Assembly: GCA_020002185.1 (NCBI GenBank)
Contig: CM034533.1
Coordinates: 67,368,119-67,432,118 of the forward strand
Direction: 5' to 3'
Length of the DNA: 64,000 nucleotides
Source of the DNA: Paraescarpia echinospica
Taxonomy: Eukaryota > Annelida > Polychaeta > Sabellida > Siboglinidae
Below the pieces are notes generated by a model. The model saw only the letters and a program-made list of their open reading frames with translations, searched no databases and had not been told where the DNA came from. A program made the translations under genes and the position numbers. Positions 34,947 through 46,790 of this stretch are shown piece after piece (position 1 is the stretch's first letter; every line of letters begins with the position of its first letter).

Positions 34947-35622
34947 CTTCTTTACTACCCCTCTTCTTTACACATCTTATTTTGTATAACAGTAGTAACA
35001 ATTTTATCAAGGATATCAGTTTTTATTGCAGTTTTTATTGCAATTACTGTAATACCATCATGTGACGTACCTGAAGTCATTTCATAATAGTTTAAAATAT
35101 GTAGCTTAAAGATATTAGTTTTGCACTGCTGTTTATACGGCCAACCCACTAGATGTCCCACAGTATTGTCCAAGATGAACTTTCATAGATGATTATTTCT
35201 ACAATGTTACTCAAATTATCCCTGTACACATTATTTGGGTGATCTCATAAGTTTGCAGTAAAAACACAGTATTTAATATTGCTTCAAACCCCCACCAAAA
35301 AGGGTAGTGGGACTTGTGTTTTTACCAATTCAAAATGGCTTCCAAAACTTCAGCCAATAGTAATCATGGTGATCAGTTCGGATAATCCTGTAGTGAGGTG
35401 AGGTGATATAAGCGACCGCCTCTTTAAAATGGCATATGCAATTTGAATGGCCTATGCAATTTGCTTGTGAATAAAAAATAAAAAATAAAGTTTTTATTAA
35501 TTGTTAGGCAAGACTTCTGAAGTTAGCATAAAATGACTCAACAGCAGGCAAGTGACCATACTGTGCTCTTTGATGCGAATAAATTCCCCCAGAGATCTGG
35601 TATTTTACACAACAAATGACCG

Positions 35623-35776
35623 TTAGCTCTGTCTATCAAATTGATGGATGGGAATCGAGGCTTCTTCCATCATTCCCCTGAGGATGGGTTCAACATCATC
35701 CTCGGGGGAATCAGAGGGGGGTGTACACCATCCCGCTTTTGTTGGGAGTAGATACGGGCCTTGTTCACCGGGGGTC
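35623..35776 (-). pseudogene. NPC1: Inverted copy of the NPC1 terminal exon, frameshifted
   Basis: After gtttcag (reverse strand) the sequence reads PPVNKARIYSQQKRDGV as in the NPC1 terminal exon at 12917-13053. The C-run in the following Pro codons has six C where the intact exon has seven (near 35715), a -1 frameshift that leads to an early stop. Without the shift the frame would continue past the position of the normal stop to a TAA at 35623-35625. No penultimate exon lies upstream in this arm. It is a duplicated, non-functional exon. Confidence 0.88.
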
Positions 35777-37150
35777 CTGAAACAAAAAAAGATTTTTTAA
35801 TCATTAAAAAGTATTATTTTAATATGTAACTGGAAAAGTATTCGATTCACAAATTATCTTTAAAAAGACAGTATGTTCCAAGTTTATCTTTTATTAATTA
35901 ATATAATGTTCTTAAGACTATACTAACTATGTTGACGTTATGCTGCAAGATACTATTTTCTAATGATGTTTAATTTGGAAATGAATTGGCATTGTTGTAA
36001 AATAAACAAATAATAGTCATGCACCATGTGTTGAACTATTGTACAACTTCGGTCACTAAACCAAACTAAAATGTTAACATATTTGAGCCTATTTTGTGTT
36101 TTTCGTTCAAGTAGGTCAGCAATATTGACATCTACATTGACTACAAATACATACATTACATTTCCAAAGATGTTGATATCAACACTAGCTATGTGATTCT
36201 GCAATTAGTATATATAATAGCCTATTGTGTTTGAGTACGGTTGTTATGAAATGAAAACTATACATAAATGCTATAGTGTTTTGGCATTGTTGTCTGATAT
36301 AATAATGGTGTTTTATTTTAAAATGAACTGGAATTGTTGCAAGATAAAAACAATTGTGATGCGCCACGTGTGGAAGTAATGACTTGAACTATTGTACACC
36401 TTCGGTCACTAAACCAAATGAAAATGTTAACACAATCAGAGCATATGTTGTGCTTTTCATTCAAGTAGGTCTGCAATATTGGCATTTATATTAATTTCGC
36501 ATTTGTATCTTACCTTTCCAAACATTTTGAAATAAAAATTAGCTATGTTGCTCTGTAAATAGTGGAAATATAGTCGATTGTGTTTGAAGACGGTGGTTAT
36601 GAAAAACAAGGGGGTAAGGTTAGTGTTTCAGTTTTGCATGTCAGAAAACCTAGTGTTGTTGTATTTGGAAATGAACTGGGATTGTTGGGAGATAAAACAT
36701 AATTGTCATGCACCAGATGTGTAAGTAATGATTTCAACTAATGCCCACCTTTCATGAAACAAAACTAAATTGTTAATATATTTTAGCATATGTTATGTTT
36801 TTCTTTCAAGTTCGTCTACAGTATTTATGTGAGCATTAACTACAAATACAAAACATTTTAATACAAAAAATAGCTAATGTAACCATGTAATTAGTACATA
36901 TATTGCCGATTATATTCTTGGGCGACGGTTATGAAGAGTAAGGGGTAGGGTAAATATTTTGGTTGTGTATGCAATATATTACATAATTTGTCAGAAAATC
37001 TAGTGTTGTTTTATTTGGAAATGAATTCGGAAGTTTTTGATGTAAAAACAGTTGTCATGTGCCACGTATGTAAATCATTGTTTTGAACTATTGTACACCT
37101 TCGGTCACAAAACCTAACTAAATTTGTCATATAATTTGGTACGTTTTGTG

Positions 37151-38079
37151 CTTTTATTTCAATTCTATTTATGGCTACACCAATTTCATTGTTAGGATTA
37201 CGAATGTTTGAGACATTTTTGTTAAGGAGGAGGGGGGAATAAAAATAAAAGTAATTACACAAGAAAGGTGTTTTGCGTAAATATGTGTATTGTCATATGA
37301 GCCTTACGGTACATTGCTAAAAACTTATTTAGCCTTGTGTCAAAACTTACTAGACACATACGTTTATGAAAGTTTAATACAGGTGATTATGATCAGTGTT
37401 AATTTGTCTTGCAAGGAGCTGAGCTCTACTGATTCTGATTATTGGTAACTACTCGTGTAGTGAGGTAGTTATTTACTGATACACTAGTAATAACTTGCAA
37501 GTAGCTGAAGTCATTGGTGACTCTGACTATTGGTAACTACTCGTGTAGTGAGGTAGTTATTTACTGATGCACTAGTAATAACTTGCAAGTAGCTGAAGTC
37601 ATTAGTGACTCTGACTATTGGTAACTACTCGTGTAGTGAGGTAGTTATTTATTGATACACTAGTAATAACTTGCATACGAGCATTCTTTTTGATGATACA
37701 AGTTCTACTTTTTATTTTTGTTTATTTTTTATTAGCATTAACCTAATCGATATTTGTAAATGCTGCAATGTAGGTGTTACAGTTGTTTGCTGTTAAAAAT
37801 ATTGTACAGCCTACAGAGAGAAACTATTTCATATCGTAATGCTCTATTACTTCTTCTCGGAACGAGCCATTTTGATACTAACAATTGATACATTATTATT
37901 TTGGTTAATCATTAATGTCAAACTAATTATCATTATTTATAAGTATTCAAATGTTCAATTGATATGTGGTTACAGACATATGACGATTTATTTTACAAAA
38001 TGTATAATGCCAAATGTATATGTCTTCCATTAATGTAATTAGTAGGTCTAACAGTGTTTTTTTTCTTTTTGATTTTGCG
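37151..38079. other. Non-coding stretch with an 88-bp tandem repeat
   Basis: Between the outer end of the right arm and the LINE at 38080 nothing coding is seen. The tandem repeat is listed separately. Confidence 0.5.
37412..37677. repeat. 88-bp tandem repeat, three copies
   Basis: The phrase ggtaactactcgtgtagtga starts at 37444, 37532 and 37620, a constant period of 88 bp. The units differ at only a few bases, most in the first copy. The unit includes ctactcgtgtagtgag, which is partly self-complementary. Confidence 0.9.
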
Positions 38080-39480
38080 TCTTTCTCAACTTATCCACCT
38101 ATATTAAAAAGAACTATCCGTGCAGCTAAGCAAATCTATTTTGAATCACGATTTAACCAATACATAAAAGATATCAGAAATACATAGAAAACTATAAACG
38201 AAATTCTCTTAAAAAATAAAACAAAGAAGATATCTTCATCAACTTTTAAAGTGAACGGTACTACCGTACGGATAAATCAGAAATAGCAAACAAATTCAAT
38301 AACTATTTTACAAACATAGCTCAAACTATTGTAGAAGACATAAAATATACAGGAAACAAAAAATATGATTAGTACTTAAATACAAACTTTAGATCTACTC
38401 TTAAATTTAAGAATGTGGATGAAGAAACAGTAAGGAAAACAATAAATGATCTCCCAACTAAAAACAGCAGTGGATTTGATGGAATTACATCAAAACTGCT
38501 AAAAATAATTGAATCACTAACCCTAGTAATTAACCAAGTTATTAATACTGGCATATTTCCTGATAAACTAAAAATAAAAAAAGTAGTTCCAATTTACAAA
38601 AAGGATGACCCAACTCTAATAACAAATTATAGGCCAATTTCTCACCTTCCAACTATTTTTTAAAGTACTAGAGAAAATAATCCATAATCAGATATCCACT
38701 TATTTTATTGACTCCAAGCTATTTTGTTTATAATCAGTACGGATTTAGACCTAACCATTCAACAGATTATGCATCACTCGAACTAGTAGATAGAATAATT
38801 ACTCAAATGGACAAAACACAAATACCAATTAGTATTTTTCTTGACCTTTCCAAGGCTTTTGACACTATTGACCATTCGATATTATTAAACAAGTTAAGAT
38901 ATTATGGCATAGATGGCAATACTCTTCTTTTATTCGAAAGCTATTTAAGCAACCGGAAACAGAATTTGAAGATACCACATCTGATACTTTACCTATAAAG
39001 GTAGGTGTGCCACAAGGGTCCATCCTTGGACCACTGTTATTTACTATATATATAAATGATTTTTCACAACAAGCCAAATGTTTAAATTTATAATGTATGC
39101 TGATGATACCACTTTACTGAAACTTTTAGTGATAAAGCACACAATAGAAATATAGAATCTGTAATAAATGAAGAACTCCTCAAAATAATTGAGTGGCTTA
39201 ATAATAATAAGTTGTCACTAAATAAAAGTAAAACTAAATATATGACCTTCCAAATGCCAAACAAATCTACGCAGAGCCTATTTCTCAAAATGTATAATAT
39301 AAATACCGAGAGAGTGGAAGAATTTAACTTCTTAGGTTTAACTCTAGATACTAACTTAAATTGGAAAAAACACACTGAAAAAATATCAAATAAACGTTCC
39401 AAAACTATAGGAATATTAAATAGATTAAAACATGTGTTACCTTTAGAAATAAAAAATATTTTATATAATGCACTGCTACT
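38080..39480 (+). pseudogene. L2-like LINE, RT part (5' piece of a split copy)
   Basis: Frames at 38415-38663, 38708-38998 and 39212-39480 carry NSSGFDGITSKLLK, NYRPISHLPT, YGFRPNHSTDYASLEL, FLDLSKAFDTIDHSILLNK and VEEFNFLGLTLDTNLNW. VPQGSILGPLLF and MYADDTTL lie between them in other frames. At least three frameshifts separate the pieces. The copy is interrupted at 39480 by another LINE and resumes at 43004. It belongs to the same family as 62821-64000 and 30230-31797. Confidence 0.82.
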
Positions 39481-42400
39481 TGAAAACGAGGTTGTAGCGC
39501 TGCGGTGTGTGGCTGCTCCCGGTCTGTCTATAATCTCTAATTATCAACGTTTTGAAATCCTGGATTATTATCTTCGTACTGCGTATTGTAAGTCGTGAAC
39601 ATACAATACGTACACATGGAAGATCTGTGACTGTATATATATATATATATATCTTTAATCACACGTTTTAAAGTGACTTTTAAAACTGCCCTTTATTTTA
39701 GGGCGTGGCTACTACTATCAACCTGTTTGAACTACACATGTCTGCGCTGTCAAGCTGCGATCACCGTACCAGAACATTGCCTGCTCGTGGTAGTATCTGC
39801 TGAAGCATGTCGCTGTCCGGAACATTGTTGGTGAATCTACGGAAATGCGTGCAGCCGCCTAATCAACCGTGGACGGAAACAATTGAGAGACTGCATTTGT
39901 GTCGGCGACCAACGAGGCGGGGCACAACAGCCGGGATAAGACGACAGTCCAGATTAATAACCAACGTGGCCAGCAGATGGTGCCGCCAGGTCAATTCTGT
40001 TTATAAACAAACTGGCGTTAACAGTGCCAACTTGATCGCACTGACCTCGATGGGCTCGGGTAATGGGTCTTCCACTGCGCGAAGCTCCTCTCATCTTTGT
40101 GCGAAGTTCGCCCTGATTAACGCAAGATCCATTCGCAAACAGGCGCTACTCGTGCGCGACTACATCGACGAGCATGAACTGGACGTTGTCGCCTTAACGG
40201 AAACTTGGCTGGCAGAAGGCGAAACGATTGTCGAATCCGAACTGTGCGGTGAGGATTTCACGTTCGTTCACCAGCCGCGCAGTGGGGCCCGTCGTGGAGG
40301 TGGTGTAGGAGTACTATTTCGAAAGACATTGCAGCTAGTTTCACGTGCTGACATTGATACTCATGCTAGTGAGACTTGTTGCGTTATTCTGCGTAATATC
40401 CGTATTGGTTGCACCATTCGCGTGATCGTTGTCTACCAACCGCCAACGACCAACTTCCGCTCCTTCCTAGATGACGTTGGGAAGGTTTTACTCATCGCCG
40501 CGGCCCACCCTGCAGAGACTGTCGTGTGTGGTGATTTCAACACACGATATGGTGATTCCACATGCGCCGAAGCAACGAACTTGGCTGATTTGCTGGAGAC
40601 TCATGGCTTTGTACAACATGTGCAAAGCGCAACACATGAGCGCGGCAACATCATGGACCTGGTTATCACGTCGGGAACATCTCACGTCATAGCCACAACA
40701 GTTGAGCCAAAAAATCTTCTCACTGATCACCGTGTGATTGAATGCGGATTACGCCAACCTAAATCAGAGCGCATGACGCGACGCGTCCAATACCGCAAGT
40801 ACTCAGCCATTGACGGCAGCCGTTTTACCGCAGATCTCGCGGCATCACATCTTAACGTTCCTGAACAAAATCCTGAAGTTATCCTCACTCGGTACGATGG
40901 ATGCATACGTAGCATCGTTAACGCTCATGCCACAGTAATCTCGCGGACTATCACGGCTAGGCCGAAGACACCGTGGCATACAAGCGAGCTAACTGACGAG
41001 AAGCGGGCATTACGTCGTGCTGGGCGTAACTGGCGACAAACTGGACTGACTGTACATCGCCAAATATACACCGGTTTGCGCAACGCGTTCCGAAAATCAC
41101 TTAGGACTGCACGATCGCATTACTACCGTACTGAGATGACAAGTGCCGGTGGCAACATCCGACGTGTCTACCAGATCGCAAACACACTACTTGGTCGAGC
41201 TGGAGACCGACCGCTACCCGAGGACGCTACACAAGCTACTGTTGCAGCGAAATTCCAGAAGAGTTTCTCCGAGAAGATCGATGCGTTGCGCCGCAATATG
41301 ACTCAATCGTCAACTGAAGACGTAGTGACGAATGTGGCTGCACGTTTAGTATGTTTCGAAGCTGCTTCACCGGCAGACGTGAAGAACATAATTTTAGCAT
41401 CTGCTACCACGTCATGCGAACTGGACCCGCTGCCAACGTCACTCCTTCAACAGAACATTAAAGCGCTGTGTCCGGTTATTACACGCATAATTAATGTGTC
41501 GCTCTCCACTGCTTTAGTCCCACAGTCGATGAAACACGCCATCGTAACGCCTGTACTGAAAAAACGAGGTGCTGATGTCAATGTGCTGTCTAACTTCCGC
41601 CCAATATCGAACATTTCGTTTGTGGCGAAGACAATGGAGCGCTTCGTCTCAAGACAACTGCAACGCTTCCTGAACGAGAATGGCATACTGGGCGTCTACC
41701 AGAGTGCCTACCGACCATGCCACAGTGCGGAGACAGCACTCTTACGCATTCACAGTGATGTGGCGCAAGCGATTGATGCTCGTCGTACTTCTTGTGCTTC
41801 TCGATTTAACAGCAGCCTTCGACACAATAAATCACGATATCTTACTACGGAGACTATTTGGCTATGGCATATGCGGCGAAACGCATGCGTGGTTGGCGTC
41901 ATACCTATATGGTCGTACCTCAGCCGTGCGTGTCGGGAAAGAAGTGTCTGAGTGTACCGTGATGAGATCCGGAGTACCACAGGGGTCGGTTCTTGGGCCG
42001 GTGCTCTTCAACGCATACATTGCGCCTCTAACGAATTTACTCAACCGACACGACGTACAACACAATCTGTACGCCGATGATACGCAGTGAATCGTCGATT
42101 TTCCACCGTTTGAGCATACAAATGCTCTCATCAGAATGGAGGCTTGCATCAGTGAAGTTAAAACGTGGCTCTATGACAACGGACTGATTCTCAACGAGAG
42201 CAAAACGGAAGCAATTGTTATACGTTCATCGAGCTTGCGCAGACCAATACTCATGGACATGTCGACATATGCGAACAATATGTAGCGACATCGACCATCG
42301 TCCGTGACCTTGCAATGTTGCAATCGATGCTGATTTATCGAGGTTGCAAATGTATGTCGAAGTGCTTACTACCATCTCTCGAGAATTGCTCGTGTACGAG

Positions 42401-43003
42401 AGGCAATGACGACCAGTGTCTGCAAATGTCTTGTCCATGCACTTGTGACATCCAGAATTGATTATGGAAATGCGATGCTGTTTGGTATACCTGACCGTCT
42501 GCTGCACCGTTTAGAGAATCCAACGGTCAACCGCTCGTGTTGTGATGCAACTTCGACGAGGTGACCGGCGATCTATCACTGCGGTCCTACAACAGCTACA
42601 CTGGCTCCCAGTGAGAAAGCGCATCGAGTACAAGTTACTCATGGTTGTACACACGGCACTGTATGCAGGGACGCCAGTGTATCTCGCGTCACATCGTCAC
42701 GCACCACGCAGGACCCTACGCTCTGGCGGTGGCCTGCTTCTGGATGTTCCACGCGTGACCCTAGAACGTTATGGTCGCCGGGCGTTTGCATGTGCTGGGC
42801 CGACATTGTGGAACTCTATAATTATAAGTATATAAGTATATACTAGGATATTGTTTGTTAATTTTATTTATTTTCTTATTTATTTCTCTTAAATGTGTTT
42901 TTATGTTTCTTAGATGATTGCCAATTTGTAAACACCCGTGAACGGGGGTCATTAGTCCCGGATTTGATGGTGTATAAATAAAGTTTATTAGTATTATTAT
43001 TAT
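39481..43003 (+). mobile_element. GC-richer L2/CR1-like LINE nested in the previous LINE
   Basis: It is inserted with a short duplication TACT (39477-39480 and 43004-43007). It has a 5' region of about 325 bp containing a (TA)n run near 39635-39652, then a long ORF, then a 3' tail gtgtataaataaagtttatt and (att)n. Base composition is clearly richer in G+C than the LINE around it. The host LINE frame ends LYNALL at 39480 and resumes in frame SHINYCIMTW at 43008. This supports precise insertion. Confidence 0.85.
39807..42090 (+). pseudogene. LINE endonuclease-RT ORF, frameshifted
   Basis: The open frame from 39807 to 41951 encodes an APE-type endonuclease (NARSIRKQALLVRDYI, VVALTETWLAEGE, VCGDFNTRYGD, LLTDHRVIECGL) and the start of RT (LSNFRPISNISFVAKTMER, YQSAYRPCHSAETALLRI). 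Near 41785 the frame shifts. The second frame then gives LLDLTAAFDTINHDILLRRL, SGVPQGSVLGPVLFNAY and LYADDTQ, and ends at a TGA at 42088-42090. Past it, remains such as WLYDNGLILNESKTE and, at 42542-42835, LHWLPVRKRIEYKLL and AFACAGPTLWNS can be read. So the copy has one frameshift and one nonsense codon in RT plus further damage after it. Confidence 0.82.
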
Positions 43004-44010
43004 TACTATCTCATATTAATTATTGTATTATGACATGGGGATACCAAGGAAACAGATTAAAAAAAATTCAAAAGAAACCGGTGCGAATTATAACATTAAG
43101 TAAATACAATTCACAACAGAACCACTTTTTAAACAACTCAACATACTAAAAGTAGAAGACTTGCTAAATTTACAAGAACTAAAATTTTATTACAAATACA
43201 AACATCAAAATTTGCCCGTTTACTTATTAAATTGGCAGTTAACCCCAAATACCAGCACACACAAATATGACACTCGAAAAGCAACTGAACTACACACCTT
43301 CAGAACTAAACATGAATTTGCAAAAAAGTGTCTTAAATATAACTGACCACATGTTATAAATAATATCCCTGATTTTGTGAAAGATAAGATTGTGACCCAT
43401 AGTTTGAAAGGATTCTCAAGTTATGCTAAAAACCACATGCTACAAAAATACAACGTCACGTGCAATATACTAAATTGCTATATATGCCAATTAAATTAAT
43501 AAATTATAAATGAGAAACACAGTTAATAAAAATGCATCTTTTAAATTTGTATAGTCGCATACATGCATACATGCGTACACGCGAACTCAACACATTACGA
43601 AGCACATTACATTAACAAAACAACCATCATACACATTATGTAAGAGAAGACAATTACACTTCTTTTTTTAATGTTTGACATAATCATTATATTTTGTTAT
43701 ACAGATCCTAGGATTTGATACAATAGTAATATTTTTGGGTGGCTCCTATGATAGCGATCAGTTTTGATCTTAATAGGAGTCCCCCATCCCACAGCAACTG
43801 TTTTTTTCATTTTGTTTCATTTTGTTGCAAAATGTATACTATATTCTGTTGATTGCATATTTTCAGTTGTAGTATATATTTCACATTTCAATATTACTGT
43901 ATATGCCGGTATGTGTGTATATGTATGTAATACGTGTATGTGTGTATATAATTATACATAATTTGTATTTTTGTAATGCTGTTGGGAAAATAAAATCATC
44001 CTTATCCTTA
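43004..44010 (+). pseudogene. L2-like LINE, C-terminal part and 3' UTR (3' piece)
   Basis: It continues the LINE broken at 39480. It encodes SHINYCIMTWGYQG and KIQKKPVRIITLSKYNS, then LQELKFYYKYKHQNLP. The frame then meets a stop at about 43344 and later remains. The 3' UTR runs to aaaataaaatcatccttatc near 44005, an L2-like end. Confidence 0.75.
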
Positions 44011-46299
44011 CTAAAAATTGAAGACTATTACAATTTAAAATAACAAGTACTGATAGCAAGACTTGGCAGATGCCATTATGGCGTGTTAACATTGCAGCCA
44101 TAAACGTGTAGATTAGAGGCATAATATATTTATCTTGCTGGGATAATATTAATGTGACTGGCGTAATTAGGACTTGATTGTTGTACCTCAAAATATTTTA
44201 AAGTTAACTTTGAAAAATTACATATTTTGTCAAATATTTAAAATATCACAATGTTATGATCTATGCATCTATACAATACTGTTTTACTGTGTGGTTAACT
44301 TTTCTAACAACATTTATTTGTGCAATATTTGCAACACAGTAACAACCGTACATAATCAATTTAGATAATAAAATAATTCCTCTCACACATTAACATAAAT
44401 GACTGGTTGTTTCTAATGCAGCAGTGCATAATATTAGTTGACAAATGTAAATTACACAAGCAATCATATTAACAGTTATGAATGTTCAAATCACTGATGT
44501 TGTTTCACTGATAACTTTGTTCAACTATTGTGACGCCATCCAATGGAATTTGTTAGTACTACGAAACGCGGACTATATCACTTTGAGTCAGCGTAACCTA
44601 GGCTGTTGTTATTCCTTCGTGTTTTGAGTTTGAAACCGGAATATGTACACATATTCGTGTTCGAACGATGTGACAACTACATTTAATTAGTAACATGTCT
44701 TCAATGCGCTTAGCGGACAACCAGACAACGATCGCGAAACGTTTTATGGCAGCGCCTTCCGCCTGCGTCCCTGTTTACGTCTGTTGACAGGAAGTACCAC
44801 GGGCGCCATGACACTTCGTAGCAATTTGCATGCCTTGTGTTTGAGTTCTATTTTTTACTATAAAAACTGGTGAAATCAATAAGTATAATGTGGCGTGGCA
44901 ATCCACACTCAGTGTTGAGCGTAGGCTGCCAAAAGGCCCATAAGTTGGGAAATGTGATGTGTACATACGCACCACCTTGCTAAGGTAAAAGAGTTTCACT
45001 TGTCGGAAACCAGTTATGTTTGAGGTTTAAATGGGGGGTGCAGTATGATGTCTCAAGAGAGGTTTTTTGGGAGCCTACAACTGCAGGTTGATAAAATAAT
45101 GCACCTCCAAAATCATTATGAATCTAATTTGGTTGTAGTCTGTAGTTTCACGAGGACAGAACTTCCACGCCATCATAGAAAGCTGTGAATATAATAACAT
45201 ATAAGGTGATGAAGGCGAAATGTTGAAACAAGCGAGAGTGTGGCACGGCGAAATGTCAAATTCGGGATGGATCCATTCCAGGACATCCATTCTCTTGGAC
45301 ATCTGAAGAGTTTATCAAGTTTGACCAGCTACACGAACATGGTGGACTGCAGCTATCGGAAGAAACAACAACAACACACGGTTCTTTTCAGAGCCGACCA
45401 ACACTTTGCAAAATATATTGAGACATGACAGTTTATTCATAAGTATAAGTTCTCCAAACATTCACCAATTCATCTTTAAAAAGGCCACATTGTCACATAA
45501 CATATCAATTAGAAAATTACAAACAACTTAACATTATCATGTTTCATCAATAGATACAATAATCTGCCAAATAATATTTCATACAAAGGTTTTCATGATC
45601 ATTAATACTATGCCAATATTATAATAAAGTAGTTTGATATAGCTATTTTTAATCCACATAAAACAATCTCTAATATTGTTAACATGTAAAATATTAACAA
45701 CAGGAATAATTTATAATAAATAAAATATTGCATGATTTCACAATAAGTACAAAGAACATATTTCCGAAAGGGAGCATCCGTGGCGTAATACCCCCCTAAA
45801 TACGCCATTTTAAGATTATAACCAGAATGGATCAGAATTAAATCACATAAAATATTTATCAATACAGTCTTTCATACCGCTGACATTATTGATGTTAAAA
45901 ACTTTTAAAACTGTTGAACCATTCAGTAATTGCATGACAAGCACACGTGTTAACTACATTTTTTTATTCACCTGTCACTGTTTATAATAAAGCTCACTTA
46001 TTATTTTCAGGAAGTAAAACAATATTTTGTTTGCAAAACAAGATGTTTATAAAACACAAAACAAATTATTACATGTATTGTATCAAAGCTTTGATGAATT
46101 GCCTCTGATAAACAATATTAAAAATGCACCAGTATTTACACAAACCAATAGTCGTAATAAAAACCCCACTTACTGTCAACACTGAATTTAAGGTAATCTT
46201 ATTTAATTAAATATCGCGTATAGTATTAACTTTTTTACAATTATTATTGAAATATGAATTATGATCTATTCCCAAGTCTGGAGGTAACCATAAGTGGCG
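44011..46299. other. No gene recognised
   Basis: AT-rich DNA with short open frames only. No splice-consistent exon or repeat structure was identified by eye. Confidence 0.5.
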
Positions 46300-46790
46300 C
46301 CGCCTACCGGAGTATTCGGTGGAACTAATGTATACACGCAAAAACGAGTGAATTTCTTGTACATTTTGATCGATAAAAGACAGTAAATGTAATTGTTTGA
46401 CCACGTGACAAGTGTATATGTGTAGAATAGGTGTTGTAGATATGTGATGTGAAGTTTGATGACTGTAGGTGACCGTTATCATGGTTTTTTCGAGGTGCGG
46501 GCCTAAACTGCAAAAGTACCTATATGCCTTCCTTGGGCTTGGCGACGTAGCCACGGCGGTACTTTGCAGTTTAGCCTTAACCTTAGGCTTAGCCTTAGGA
46601 ACCACACCTCAAAAAAACATGATGACGGTCACCTACAGCCACCAAACTTATCTAAAACACCTATTCTACACACATATATACTTGTGACGTGATCAAACAA
46701 TTACATTTTGTACTGTCTTTTATCAATCAAAATGTACAAGAAATTCACCCGTTTTTGCGTGTATTCATTAGTTCCACCGGATACTCCTTG
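46300..46790. repeat. Foldback palindrome, arms ~220-240 bp, loop ~35 bp
   Basis: The left arm starts at ccggagtattcggtggaact (46307) and ends near ctgcaaaagtacc (46519). The right arm starts near cggtactttgcagttt (46557) and ends near agttccaccggatactcc (46787). Complementary blocks include acgcaaaaacg with cgtttttgcgt and caattgtttga-type text. The arms differ by scattered substitutions and small indels. The loop contains ccttgggcttggcgacgtag. It could be a foldback or MITE-type element, or a palindromic duplication. Confidence 0.85.

Larger units (their letters stand above)
28975..37150 (-). repeat. Right arm of large inverted duplication
   Basis: Reverse-complement counterpart of 9225-14821. 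It is interrupted by about 5.1 kb (29945-35045) that contains two LINE insertions. It lacks the part corresponding to 10590-12745, which contains an NPC1 exon. Matching text includes ttgttcccatgcggttgaac at the inner end (about 28996) and the tandem-repeat block with tgtacaccttcggtcac near 36400 and 37090. Confidence 0.88.

Noticed and set aside
39634..39652. (TA)n run as a regulatory or origin element
   Set aside because: Simple microsatellite in the 5' part of a LINE; no further support.
46469..46687. 72-codon open frame across the palindrome loop
   Set aside because: Explained by the foldback structure; no domain and overlapped by an antisense frame of the same origin.
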